A program made the translations under genes and the position numbers. From positions 32,421 through 96,420 of the forward strand of contig NZ_AWTC01000012.1 of NCBI RefSeq assembly GCF_000497245.1: a DNA stretch of 64,000 nucleotides, written 5' to 3'. Within the stretch, counting starts at the first letter, position 1. Each line of letters starts with the position of its first letter. The notes under the pieces are model-generated. The model worked only from the letters and a program-made list of their open reading frames with translations, did no database searches and was not told the DNA's origin. Source of the DNA: Sporolactobacillus laevolacticus DSM 442 (lineage in GTDB: Bacteria; Bacillota; Bacilli; Bacillales; Sporolactobacillaceae). Positions 8,625-17,361 of the stretch are shown one piece after another.

Positions 8625-9251
8625 GTGGAAAAAAAGAATGTCCGTATCCCACAGCAACAACGGTCAATCCAGAAAAAAAGGCGTATTATGGATGCCGCCT
8701 ACCGTACGTTTACAAAAAAAGGCTATTTCAGTACATCCACTGCCGACATTGCTAAAGAAGCAGACCTCTCCGTTGGCAGTATCTATGCTTACTTCGCAGA
8801 CAAAAAAGATATTTTGCTTTCCTGTATGGAACAGTCTGCCAATGATCTTCACGAACATATCCGAACTGAACTGAATCGTATCCCTGAAGATTACGATATC
8901 TATGAAACGACCAAAAAAGTGCTGCAAATAACCATAACTTTTCATAAGCGTCAAAGCTTACTCTATCATAATGAAATTACATCCCTTCAGTACCGTGACA
9001 CAGATGTTGCTAACTTTTTCGTCCAAATTCAAGACCGAATGGCCAAAATGGTCACCAAAATTGTTGAAGCACATGGCTATACGTTTCCACAACCGCGCGA
9101 ACAGTTTTTCCTTCTTTTTCGTATGTTTGACACGCTTCAAGACGAGTTAGCCTTCAATCAACGACCTGATTTAGATCATACGATTCTTCTGGATGAAGCC
9201 GTACAACTGATTGTCAGCATGATTACACGAGTAAAAAAAGATAATCAATAA
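8625..9251 (+). CDS. TetR/AcrR-family repressor
   Basis: Protein of 208 aa. It starts at GTG 8625, seven bases after TTTGGAGGT. The TetR helix-turn-helix is clear (about 15-60: AAYRTFTKKGYFSTSTADIA, SVGSIYAYFADKKDIL). The C-terminal ligand domain is divergent, as is usual. It is divergent from the DHA2 pump with two matching operators between, so it most likely represses both genes until the pump's substrate binds. Confidence 0.92.
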   Translation: MEKKNVRIPQQQRSIQKKRRIMDAAYRTFTKKGYFSTSTADIAKEADLSVGSIYAYFADKKDILLSCMEQSANDLHEHIRTELNRIPEDYDIYETTKKVLQITITFHKRQSLLYHNEITSLQYRDTDVANFFVQIQDRMAKMVTKIVEAHGYTFPQPREQFFLLFRMFDTLQDELAFNQRPDLDHTILLDEAVQLIVSMITRVKKDNQ

Positions 9252-9328
9252 ATGTTTAAATTAAGATAACTCAGTTTATTGCAATTGCACCGATCCCAAG
9301 TTTCCCATTGTTTTGGGACGCAAATAAG

Positions 9329-9367
9329 CCGAAAGGATGTAGGGAGTAATCCCACATCTTTTCGACT
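9329..9367. other. Hairpin in the 9252-9441 gap
   Basis: CGAAAGGATGT pairs with ACATCTTTTCG with an inner GGGA/TCCC stem. It lies after the TetR gene and before the IS relic; a T-run occurs only 12 bases later. Possibly the tetR terminator. No gene was recognised in this gap. Confidence 0.4.
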
Positions 9368-9441
9368 ACGAGGCTTGCCTTTTTTTACTTATTTGGCTCC
9401 CCACTGGATTTTCGCCCGATTGAGGTGTCCGCCTCGAACGC

Positions 9442-9570
9442 ATGTGAACTACATCGGCATTAAAATGCCGAGCTTCTAGGAACATTGCACACTTGTCCAA
9501 AAAATGGGTAGAGGTCACAACTCTTTTACTAAGGCTCGTCCCAAGCCAGTAGGTGATGTTTGTGGCAACT
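9442..9570 (-). mobile_element. Relic of an IS200/IS605-type element: tnpB 3' end and right end
   Basis: Read on the minus strand, this stretch matches the last part of tnpB and the right end of the complete element at 38690-40050. Shared blocks include the right-end hairpin (TCGGCAT-TAAA-ATGCCGA here), the GAGCTTCT.GGAACATTGCA block, and ACAACTCTTTTAC.AAGGCT. Homology stops at 9442 at the same base as the intact right end (40050), and fades near 9570. The remainder of tnpB is gone. Confidence 0.8.
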
Positions 9571-9655
9571 TGGTTTTCGTCTTAATGAGTATATTATAGA
9601 ACGTACGATCGCTTTTATCAATGAGGTCGCCTGAGACACTGATTCATCGTGGTAA

Positions 9656-10441
9656 TCAATTACCGAGTTTTCTCAGTTGGCGACCTGTATAAATATAACC
9701 GATTAAAAGCAATGAGCCAAAAATCAAGGATACGCTTGTCCATTGCCCGGCTGTCCACTGCAGAGCATAGCGCGGTGAATCTCCACGAAGATATTCCAGC
9801 ATGAATCTGGCAAATGCGTACAAGATGTTATAGATGAGGAAATGGCTACCTGCAGGCAGTCTCTTATTCCGCAGGATAAGTAGTACCGCAAAAATTATGA
9901 GATCACATTGCCCTTCCCAGATTTCAGCCGGCCATAGAGGCTGTGATCCATAGCGGTCATAAGCCATTGTCCCTTCCGGATAAACAATACCAAATCCGGA
10001 ACCGGTTGGCGATCCGAAGGCGTCTCCGTTTAAGAAGCAAGCGATCCGTCCAAGCGCTTGTCCCAATATCACTGCCGGAGCAAGATAATCTGCATATTCC
10101 CAAAACGACAGTTTTTTCCGCCATGCATAAATGACGATCCCGATTGCTCCACCGACAATTGCGCCCATGATCGAGATTCCACCGTTCCAAATCGCAAAAA
10201 TTTCTGTTAGATGCTTGGAGTAATAGCCCCATTGAAAGAAGAATACATGCCAAATCCGCGCAAAAATTAGTGCACCAATAATTGCATAAACGCATGAATC
10301 AAGCAGATGCGCTTGATAAATTGTGTTCTTCGTCAAAAAGTACGCAACACCAAGGGCAAGCAAAACGGCAACGGCGATAATCACACCATATGAGTGAACG
10401 GCAAAACCACCGATTTCAAACAAGGTTACTCTCACCAACAT
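9656..10441 (-). CDS. lgt: Prolipoprotein diacylglyceryl transferase
   Basis: Protein of 261 aa with about seven membrane helices. It attaches diacylglycerol from phosphatidylglycerol to the lipobox cysteine of prolipoproteins. The signature appears as LGQALGRIACFLNGDAFGSP, with the essential arginine, and the YEMLIDLL-like tail region is YAFARFMLEYLRGDSPRY. The start follows an AGGAGAATGTTGGTG context. Length is typical for the family. It stands alone between an IS relic and a redox operon, so it may be a second copy rather than the housekeeping lgt; that cannot be settled here. Confidence 0.92.
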   Translation of the reverse strand: MLVRVTLFEIGGFAVHSYGVIIAVAVLLALGVAYFLTKNTIYQAHLLDSCVYAIIGALIFARIWHVFFFQWGYYSKHLTEIFAIWNGGISIMGAIVGGAIGIVIYAWRKKLSFWEYADYLAPAVILGQALGRIACFLNGDAFGSPTGSGFGIVYPEGTMAYDRYGSQPLWPAEIWEGQCDLIIFAVLLILRNKRLPAGSHFLIYNILYAFARFMLEYLRGDSPRYALQWTAGQWTSVSLIFGSLLLIGYIYTGRQLRKLGN

Positions 10442-10568
10442 TCTCCTTTCTCTTTAGCAATTGAAATTCACATAATAATATCATAAAGAATAATTAATCA
10501 GCAAAACCGATTGCTAGATCTCGGAATTGTGGAGTGGATGTTCTCTAGCTTTAATCATAAATTATAAT

Positions 10569-10590
10569 GACCGCCATTACGCGGTCTATT
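10569..10590 (-). terminator. Possible terminator of the aldo-keto reductase operon
   Basis: GACCGC/GCGGTC stem with a six-base loop. On the minus strand it is followed by ATTATAATTTA. The stem is short, so this is tentative. Confidence 0.4.
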
Positions 10591-10662
10591 TTGGCTCATT
10601 ATACTTTTTGTTTGGCACTCTGAAGCAGATATCTTTTTATGCCCGTCCTTCACTCTTGGCTT

Positions 10663-11622
10663 TTAGATGTCACTGACTTCATTTATTAGCGCGTCGTCCC
10701 ATCTCCAATCGCTGACGTCCAGTGCTTCGGCAAGATGTTTCGGTTGACTGGCACCAACGAGTGCCGTAGTTACACCTGGACGATTCAGAATCCAAGCAAG
10801 TGCTAATTGAGACATACTGCGATCCAGACGTTTCGCCAACTGACTGTATTTTCGCACCTTCTCAAAATTTTGCTCAGTGAAGTAGCGGAAAATTAACTTC
10901 TCACCGCTTGCTGCACGGCTTTCTGTCGGATATTCGGCACTCTCTGTATATTTTCCCGACAGCATCCCCCTTGCCAGCGGGCTGTAGACAAGCAGGCCTA
11001 TTCCTTCCGATTGACAGTAGGGAAGAAGCTCCTGCTCCGCTTCTCTTGAAAGGAGATTGTATTGTGACTGTGACGAGATAAACGCCGACAGTCCGGCTAC
11101 TTGGCTGATTTTCCGTGACTTTTCAATCTGCCATGCGGCAAAATTAGAACAACCGAAGTACCTAATCTTGCCTTGACGTACCAGATCCGTTAGCGTCTCG
11201 AGTGTCTCTTCAATCGGCGTTTCTTCATCAAAATAATGGACCTGATAAAGATCGATGTAGTCGGTTTGCAGCCGGCGCAGAGAATCTTCAACAGCTTTCA
11301 TAATATGTATCTTTGACAGCCCCTGATCGTTAACACCACGACCTGTCGGAAACCCAACCTTAGTTGCAAGAATCACTTTGTCTCGCCTGTGTTTTAAAGC
11401 GCGGCCAATAATTTCTTCAGAAGCTCCGGTACCAAATCGAAATGCTTCATCCTGCCCTTTCCCATAAAAATCTGCCGTATCAATGAGATTAATCCCTCTA
11501 TCTAATGCAAGGTCAATAATCTCACTAGATGCTTTTTCATCAATCCAGCGTCCAAAGGCCATTGTGCCTAGAGCAATCGAGGATACTTTAAGTCCGGTCC
11601 GACCAAGATTTCGATAGATCAT
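10663..11622 (-). CDS. Aldo/keto reductase
   Basis: Protein of 319 aa, the usual AKR length. The (beta/alpha)8 NADPH enzyme motifs are visible: LGTMAFGRWID, LIDTADFYGKG (catalytic Asp/Tyr), VILATKVGFP (Lys), DYIDLYQVHYFDEETP (His), and LVYSPLARGMLSG. It resembles the general-stress AKRs of Bacillus (YhdN/YccK type), which reduce aldehydes such as methylglyoxal. It is downstream of a YciI-like gene and divergent from an IclR regulator. Confidence 0.92.
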   Translation of the reverse strand: MIYRNLGRTGLKVSSIALGTMAFGRWIDEKASSEIIDLALDRGINLIDTADFYGKGQDEAFRFGTGASEEIIGRALKHRRDKVILATKVGFPTGRGVNDQGLSKIHIMKAVEDSLRRLQTDYIDLYQVHYFDEETPIEETLETLTDLVRQGKIRYFGCSNFAAWQIEKSRKISQVAGLSAFISSQSQYNLLSREAEQELLPYCQSEGIGLLVYSPLARGMLSGKYTESAEYPTESRAASGEKLIFRYFTEQNFEKVRKYSQLAKRLDRSMSQLALAWILNRPGVTTALVGASQPKHLAEALDVSDWRWDDALINEVSDI

Positions 11623-11664
11623 TTTAGTCCCATCCCTTCATCGATTTTTGCGATTTCATTGGAT

Positions 11665-11949
11665 TCATTTTAATAGATGAGTAAATTCAGGCGCACACTT
11701 GGATGGCAGAAATCCAATGAACGAATACTCGGCAACCTCATGAATCAAAAATGGATCGTGCTTTGCAATTTCCTGAGCTTCCTCTAATGTCGCGTCCATT
11801 AAAATTACTCCGCCCGTTCGTGGATTCCTTCTTCCGGAAGCGATAAATTTTTTCTCGTTATAATAATTGTCCAAATAGCTATTATGTTGCTGCAGATATT
11901 TTTCTACTTCTTGAATGGGTTTTACATAAGTAAGAATTGAAATAATCAT
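11665..11949 (-). CDS. YciI-family small protein
   Basis: Protein of 94 aa. The start at 11949 is chosen over 11958 because AAAGGATG covers the earlier ATG. The YciI ferredoxin-like fold is suggested by GVILMDATLEEAQEIAKHDPF, including the conserved histidine and aspartate. Members act in dehalogenation or aromatic pathways or have unknown roles. It is 42 bases upstream of the aldo-keto reductase, probably in one operon. Confidence 0.85.
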   Translation of the reverse strand: MIISILTYVKPIQEVEKYLQQHNSYLDNYYNEKKFIASGRRNPRTGGVILMDATLEEAQEIAKHDPFLIHEVAEYSFIGFLPSKCAPEFTHLLK

Positions 11950-11964
11950 AGCTGTCATCCTTTC

Positions 11965-11980
11965 GTTTCATATTTGAAAC
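11965..11980. promoter_or_regulatory. Likely IclR operator
   Basis: GTTTCA-TATT-TGAAAC inverted repeat with an additional GTTTC at 11984. It lies between the divergent YciI/AKR operon and the IclR gene, in keeping with TGAAA/TTTCA IclR sites. Confidence 0.5.
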
Positions 11981-12045
11981 TAAGTTTCTTATATGATACA
12001 ACTAATATAATTGTTTGTGATTAACACTGTCAAGGGATGATAATT

Positions 12046-12822
12046 ATGGAGAATCAAGAACTGTTCGTGCCTTCTGTCCATTCTTCTTTAGAAATATTAG
12101 AGTGGCTTTCAAAAGAAGAGCATAAGTATTCAACACTAACGGATCTATCTAATAACTTGCACATAAGCAAAAGCACCTGTTTACGCATATTAAAAACATT
12201 AACGGCGAAAGGTTATCTTTCCTATAACTCTGATTCAAAGAACTATAGTTTAGGATTCTCACTCATTCCATTAGGGATCAGGTCACAAGAAATCAACGAC
12301 CGTATTGGCCGAGCAATTGCTTATTTGCCCCAAGTGGCAGAAGACACCGGGATAACTGCTGTATTAGTTAAAAGGATTGATCATCGGCTGATGTATATCG
12401 GCAAGCAAGAGCCGCTTCAAAAAATCAGGCTGACGGTTACTGTTGGGGAAACTTTTCCGATACATGTAGGCGCGTTGGGGAAATGCTTCTTGGCCTATTT
12501 AGATACTGCAACAAGGGCAGCATTATTAAGTGAGTACACGACAAATGGCACGTTTCCAACGTATACCGATCATTCATTGACTCACCTTGATCAATTGCTT
12601 GAGCAGATTGATCAAATTCGACGAGAGGGCGTTGCACAAAGCAACGGAGAATATAACGTCGGAATCAATGCCGTTGCCTGTCCCATCTTTGATGAAAGGA
12701 AAAAGATTATTCTTGTGCTAGGTGGCTTCACACTTAATCCCATTCAGGATACAGACAAATGGGAAGAAATGAAAAAGAAAATGATAAGACACGCACACAA
12801 AATATCAGAGTTGATAATCTAA
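12046..12822 (+). CDS. IclR-family transcriptional regulator
   Basis: Protein of 258 aa. The start at 12046 is spaced 8 bases from AAGGGA; the ATG at 12037 overlaps that site. The N-terminal winged helix (YSTLTDLSNNLHISKSTCLRI, GYLSYNSDSKNYSLG) and the IclR effector domain (YIGKQEPLQKIRLTV, GKCFLAYL, NGEYNVGINAVACPIFD) are complete. It probably controls the divergent YciI/aldo-keto reductase genes in response to an organic acid. Confidence 0.9.
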   Translation: MENQELFVPSVHSSLEILEWLSKEEHKYSTLTDLSNNLHISKSTCLRILKTLTAKGYLSYNSDSKNYSLGFSLIPLGIRSQEINDRIGRAIAYLPQVAEDTGITAVLVKRIDHRLMYIGKQEPLQKIRLTVTVGETFPIHVGALGKCFLAYLDTATRAALLSEYTTNGTFPTYTDHSLTHLDQLLEQIDQIRREGVAQSNGEYNVGINAVACPIFDERKKIILVLGGFTLNPIQDTDKWEEMKKKMIRHAHKISELII

Positions 12823-12865
12823 ACAGATCGTTTTTCTCATGATCCCTAATTCAATTGGATTTCGT

Positions 12866-13414
12866 TCACACTTCATGATTTCCCGCTTTCATTCCCGGCG
12901 CAAAATTCCGGCTTTGATCAAGCGGTTTTTCTTTAGCAGTGATCACTTCCGGTTGCAGGCAGAATACTGCGGTCGCACTTCCAAGAGATGAGCGGTATTT
13001 CTCAACATGGTTTCGTGACAAGGCCCGGTCATAATATCCGGGAACATATTTATCAAGTAATCTTTGCATCACTTCTGTCGCTTCATCCCAATCGGAGATG
13101 TGCGTGACTTCACCAAATACCATGACACTCATATAAGCGGTGTCTGTGTGCGCTGGTACTGGATGTGCCATGGTCCCGTATTCTTCACAAACTGTAAAAC
13201 AGATCTTGGCATTGGCTTTCATTAAATCTGCCTTTTTGCCCTCACTTGCCCCGTGAAAATAGATCTTGTTGTTGTACCAAACAAAATTCAATGGAACGAC
13301 ATAAGGATATTCCTCATCAGAAAGTCCTAAAAAACCAATCCTAGCCTTCGTCAAAAATTGACTAATTTTCTCTTGATCACGACATTCGAACATCTGTTTA
13401 CGCAATGGACGCAT
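12866..13414 (-). CDS. NimA-like flavin-binding protein (pyridoxamine-phosphate-oxidase fold)
   Basis: Protein of 182 aa starting MRPLRKQMF. The start at 13414 follows AGGTGG. Typical of the NimA/PNPOx-like group: AYPYVVPLNFVWY-like text (EEYPYVVPLNFVWYNNKIYF), HGASEGKKADLMKAN, and SVMVFGEVTHISD. Homologues bind FMN or heme and some reduce nitroimidazoles. It is divergent from a MocR regulator. Confidence 0.88.
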   Translation of the reverse strand: MRPLRKQMFECRDQEKISQFLTKARIGFLGLSDEEYPYVVPLNFVWYNNKIYFHGASEGKKADLMKANAKICFTVCEEYGTMAHPVPAHTDTAYMSVMVFGEVTHISDWDEATEVMQRLLDKYVPGYYDRALSRNHVEKYRSSLGSATAVFCLQPEVITAKEKPLDQSRNFAPGMKAGNHEV

Positions 13415-13470
13415 ATTATTTTCCACCTTTTCTGTCATTTATCGTTTATAATGTTTATTATAAGAACAGT

Positions 13471-13490
13471 TGTATCTTTTAAAAGATACA
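13471..13490. promoter_or_regulatory. Perfect 20-bp palindrome in the MocR/NimA-like promoter region
   Basis: TGTATCTTTTAAAAGATACA is fully self-complementary. It sits where the minus-strand -35 would be, given a TATAAT complement at 13457-13462. It is the best candidate for the MocR binding site. Confidence 0.65.
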
Positions 13491-13528
13491 GATTCCTAGT
13501 TTTAGACCAGTACAGAGGTGGGAGAAAC

Positions 13529-14971
13529 GTGGAAATCATTCCGAAGCTCGACGATCGTTTAAAGGATTCATTATATATTCAGCTTTATCGCTATTTTAAA
13601 CATGAAATTGAGCAATTTACCTTTGAAACAGGCATGCGCCTTCCATCCATCCGCTATCTTGCAGACCGATTAAATGTAAGCAACACCACTGTACAAATGG
13701 CTTATCAACAGCTTCTCGCTGAAGGATATATTGAAAGCAGGGCACGCAGCGGTTATTTTATTGCCGAACTGGACAGTGATTTTATTGAATCAACCGTAAC
13801 TCCATGCACAAAACTTTCCTCTGAGGATTCTTCTGAGCAAAAAGAAAAGCACATTTTATACGACTTCTTTATGTCAGACATCGATACCGATCATTTTCCA
13901 CTGGCTAGTTGGAGGAAGTATGCGAACAAACTGCTAAACTCTGAACATAAGGATGTGCTCAAATATGGAGAATATCAGGGTGAGTTGGGCTTAAGGAAGG
14001 CTTTATCTGATTATCTGCACCGGTCTCGAGGTGTCCATTGTACTCCGGAGCAAGTGGTTATCGCTTCAGGCACCCAATCTATATTGCATATTCTCTATCA
14101 ACTTATAAGGTGGAAAAATAAGCGTTTAGCTATGGAAGACCCGGGCTATCAAGGCGTTCGGCGGTCTTTACAAGGGCAAGATATAAAACTGGTGCCAATC
14201 CCGGTTGAGAAGGATGGTCTATCCATTCGTGAATTTAAAAAGGTTCAAGCAGATGCAGTCTATATTACGCCTTCCCATCAATATCCTCTTGGTATGGTCA
14301 TGCCGATCGCAAAAAGAATTCAACTGCTTGCCTGGGCCAATGAGCAGGAGAGCTGGATAATTGAGGATGATTACGATGGGGAATTTCGTTATCGTGGGAA
14401 GCCGATCCCTTCATTGCAGGGGATTGATGAACATAGCCGCGTGATTTACATCGGCACTTTTTCAAAATCCCTAATGCCTGCGATCAGAGTGAGCTATATG
14501 GTCCTTCCTCCAGCTCTTCTCGAAACCTATAAACATCTTGAATGGGGGCAAACCGCTTCACGGCTTCATCAACAAACGTTAACCTTGTTTATTGAAAATG
14601 GAGAATGGGAGCAACACATTCGTAAAATGCGGACACTATATAAGAAAAAGCAAGCGGTACTCCTTGAAACCATTAAGTCAGTGATGGGAGAACATGTACA
14701 TGTGAGTGGGCAGAATGCGGGGTTACATATCGTCCTTCACGTGAAGAGCAATTGTCCTGCCGACACACTCATCGCATGTGCCGAAAAAGCGGGTATAAAA
14801 GTATACGGTACCTCTTCCTACCTAAATCAGAACAAAACTTCATGTTCCCTGCCTATCTTACTTGGATTCGGCGGGTTATCATTGAATGATATAAAGCAAG
14901 GCATTAAACTATTGCACAAGGCTTGGCTGCCTTATTACAAATCATCCGAGCAGTGCAGTGTGACACCTTAA
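13529..14971 (+). CDS. MocR/PdxR-family regulator (GntR helix-turn-helix fused to aminotransferase)
   Basis: Protein of 480 aa. Start is GTG 13529, six bases after AGAGGTGGGAG. Residues about 15-80 are a GntR winged helix (MRLPSIRYLADRLNVSNTTVQMAY). The remainder is a fold-type I PLP aminotransferase domain (GTQSILHILYQL, EDPGYQG, IEDDYDGEFRY, and the PLP lysine in GTFSKSLMPAIRVSYMV). MocR proteins sense PLP or amino compounds. The divergent NimA-like gene is the likely target. Confidence 0.93.
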   Translation: MEIIPKLDDRLKDSLYIQLYRYFKHEIEQFTFETGMRLPSIRYLADRLNVSNTTVQMAYQQLLAEGYIESRARSGYFIAELDSDFIESTVTPCTKLSSEDSSEQKEKHILYDFFMSDIDTDHFPLASWRKYANKLLNSEHKDVLKYGEYQGELGLRKALSDYLHRSRGVHCTPEQVVIASGTQSILHILYQLIRWKNKRLAMEDPGYQGVRRSLQGQDIKLVPIPVEKDGLSIREFKKVQADAVYITPSHQYPLGMVMPIAKRIQLLAWANEQESWIIEDDYDGEFRYRGKPIPSLQGIDEHSRVIYIGTFSKSLMPAIRVSYMVLPPALLETYKHLEWGQTASRLHQQTLTLFIENGEWEQHIRKMRTLYKKKQAVLLETIKSVMGEHVHVSGQNAGLHIVLHVKSNCPADTLIACAEKAGIKVYGTSSYLNQNKTSCSLPILLGFGGLSLNDIKQGIKLLHKAWLPYYKSSEQCSVTP

Positions 14972-15067
14972 TTTCACAAACAGTTAACCAAACTTTTCTT
15001 TACGTAGGATGATCACCAAAAAGTGAAACTTTCAGGGCACACAAATATTTAAAAGCGATATTTTCCT

Positions 15068-15913
15068 TTAGCTATCTGTAAAGCTAAAATCACATAATAC
15101 AGGCAAATGATCAGAAGGATAGATGCCTAACTGATTATCGGCAAGAATTCCATAGAGTAGAATCTTGATCCTTCCCACTCCTCGATAAAAAACATGATCG
15201 ATTGCTCGGAATATCCGATCATGTTTTTGCTGTAAGCTCAACAAATCTGTCGTATATTGATGCATCAAGAAACGATGATAAGTAAAAGGTAAGCCATAGC
15301 AGATTGTCTCTTTTGCTGTCGAAGCATCTATAAAGCCAGAATGCAAAATCTGTTCGTAGGCAGGAGATTGTTCCGGAGAGTTGAAATCCCCACACAGAAA
15401 TATTGGGCAGTTCGGCTCAACCAAGGCTAATTCATTGTTGATTACATTCGCACTATTAGCATTTGCTAGCTTACCAATGTGATCATAATGAGTATTTGCA
15501 ATTACCAAAGAGTGGTTGGATGCTTGATGTTTTAATTGCTTCCAAACGACCGTTCGAGGTTTTTTAGCATCCCACCCGATACTACCTGCAATATGCGGTG
15601 TTTCAGATAACCAAAAATCTCCTTCACCTTTTAGGGTAAACATATCTTTGCGATGAAATATAGGCACTTGTTCACCATCTAATTTTCCATCATTACGTCC
15701 GATACCAAAACATGCATATTCCGGAAAACATTCCGCTAGAAAAGCCTTTTGATGCTCTAACGCTTCCTGAACACAGAAAATATCCGGATTATAATATCTC
15801 AATAATGATACAATCTGTTGACAACGACAGTCCCACGAATAAGGGGCATCCGTACGTCGGTCGACAAGTATGTTAAAGGTCATCAATCGGATGGTGGTAT
15901 TTTTTTGCTCCAT
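15068..15913 (-). CDS. Endonuclease/exonuclease/phosphatase-family hydrolase
   Basis: Protein of 281 aa covering the full EEP fold. Motifs: LMTFNILVDRR (Asn), DIFCVQEALEHQKAFL (metal Glu), IANTHYDHIG, FLCGDFNSPEQSPAY (Asp/Asn), AIDHVFYRG and SDHLPVLCDFSF (catalytic His). No signal peptide, so it is cytoplasmic. Substrate could be a nucleic acid, phosphodiester or phospholipid head group. It stands alone, convergent with the MocR gene. Confidence 0.9.
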   Translation of the reverse strand: MEQKNTTIRLMTFNILVDRRTDAPYSWDCRCQQIVSLLRYYNPDIFCVQEALEHQKAFLAECFPEYACFGIGRNDGKLDGEQVPIFHRKDMFTLKGEGDFWLSETPHIAGSIGWDAKKPRTVVWKQLKHQASNHSLVIANTHYDHIGKLANANSANVINNELALVEPNCPIFLCGDFNSPEQSPAYEQILHSGFIDASTAKETICYGLPFTYHRFLMHQYTTDLLSLQQKHDRIFRAIDHVFYRGVGRIKILLYGILADNQLGIYPSDHLPVLCDFSFTDS

Positions 15914-16028
15914 ATTAAATTCATCCTCTACAATCGGTGTTCGGTAATATACAGGAAGCTAAGCTATAAACAAAAATGTCATTTATCATTTTGTGGAAGC
16001 TATTTTACCGGGTCTCATTGCTTGCTAA

Positions 16029-16214
16029 GCTTTACTTACAACTGAGGCTTTAGAGGCACCTAAGTTTACTAATAGTTCGTTTGCATTCCTTGCAAATTTG
16101 GGTGTATCACTAGGTACAGTCTCGGGTGGTAGGCTTATTATCCCTGTTCAGAACACAACAAATTGTATTGAGCGGTGTATGTTTCAGATACTTGCATTCA
16201 TTGCTTTGCAGTGA
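16029..16214 (+). pseudogene. MFS transporter C-terminal fragment
   Basis: A short open frame bounded by TAA at 16026 and TGA at 16212 reads TTEALEAPKFTNSSFAFLAN and then LGVSLGTVSGGRLI. That resembles the TM11 region of AraJ/sugar-efflux MFS proteins (APKATN...NLGIALGS..GG). No upstream helices remain. The rest of 15914-16468 has no recognisable gene. Confidence 0.5.
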
Positions 16215-16468
16215 AAATTAAGCTCTTTGAGCTAAAAGAAATAAAGACTTAAATGCTAATGATTATCTCCGGAGACCGGCGATGTTAAAATAGCAATTTT
16301 GGGCATGCTGATTAATTTTTTTCATTTTAACAAGATGGTTGCCCTCTCAATTCTCATCATTGCTACTGGGTTTTGAGAGAATTGATGATGGTCCACCTAA
16401 GTAAACAATAATAATGTAAAAAAGGAGAAGACAAAGTGACAAGCAACTCGTTCAGATAATTGATAACT

Positions 16469-17344
16469 CTACCTGTTTTCCCGAATAATCTTCATGATCT
16501 GATTCAATGCGGGCAGATGCTTGTTTTTGCTTTTATATGCAATATAAATGACATTTTTAACGCTTAACTTCTCTAATATAACCTTGGCTTTTTCTTCATC
16601 CATTGAATTTTTTAATATATATGTCGGGATTAAACTGATTCCTGCTCCGTTTTCGATTGCCTTTAGAATTAAGTGCAAATTAGGAATGATATGCTTTGGT
16701 TTAATAATTGGGCGTTTTTTAAAATGTACCCGCCAAAACCTTCTGATGATTGGCAAATCCAGACCATAGCTGATCCAATCCTGTGATAAAAGCCATTTTT
16801 CTTTTGAAGTTAAATCATCATCATTCATGGGTACTTCCAATTGTTTTGGCGCAGCAATGACAAATTCCTCTTCATCTAATTTTGTGAATTCAATTCCCGG
16901 TATTTGCGACTTTTGCGAGGTAATGATCAAATCGACTTTATCTTCCTTCAATAATTCCAATAATTGATCGGCTGTTCCAAAGTAGGAAACGGTACCTGTT
17001 TGATACTCCTCAAGCTGATCCAGAATATGTTCATAAAAGTACTCTATGGCAGATCCAATTCTGATAATAGAAAGCGTTGGCAAAGAAGCCGCCTTAAAAC
17101 TTAAGGTAGCTTCCTCTAAGGATTCAACAAGAGGCGCGAGCTGTGAATATAATGCCTTTCCTCTTTCAGTAGGCACCATTTTTCTCGCTGTCCGTACGAA
17201 TAACGGTTCACCAACCTCAGCTTCTAATGAAGCTAAGTGCTGACTCATCGCCGGCTGTGTCATGATGCGGATCTTGGCAGCTTCAGACACCGAATTATAT
17301 TTATATATAGAAACAAAGCTGCGATACCATTCAAAATCCACCAA
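16469..17344 (-). CDS. LysR-family transcriptional regulator
   Basis: Protein of 291 aa. The start is TTG (17344) or GTG (17341), nine and twelve bases after GGAGGAGA. The LysR helix-turn-helix is plain (SEAAKIRIMTQPAMSQHLAS, EAEVGEPLFVRTARKMVPT), followed by a periplasmic-binding-type effector domain. It lies 18-20 bases downstream of the SDR gene on the same strand and likely shares its transcript. Confidence 0.9.
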   Translation of the reverse strand: MVDFEWYRSFVSIYKYNSVSEAAKIRIMTQPAMSQHLASLEAEVGEPLFVRTARKMVPTERGKALYSQLAPLVESLEEATLSFKAASLPTLSIIRIGSAIEYFYEHILDQLEEYQTGTVSYFGTADQLLELLKEDKVDLIITSQKSQIPGIEFTKLDEEEFVIAAPKQLEVPMNDDDLTSKEKWLLSQDWISYGLDLPIIRRFWRVHFKKRPIIKPKHIIPNLHLILKAIENGAGISLIPTYILKNSMDEEKAKVILEKLSVKNVIYIAYKSKNKHLPALNQIMKIIRENR

Positions 17345-17361
17345 GTTGTAAAATCTCCTCC

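Noticed and set aside
9279..9479. 66-codon plus-strand frame with protein-like appearance
   Set aside because: It is antisense to the right end of the IS605-type relic and has no ribosome site.
16300..16400. Possible inverted repeat CTCTCAATTCTCATCAT / GAGAGAATTGATGATGG
   Set aside because: The halves do not pair cleanly; similarity is partial and probably chance.
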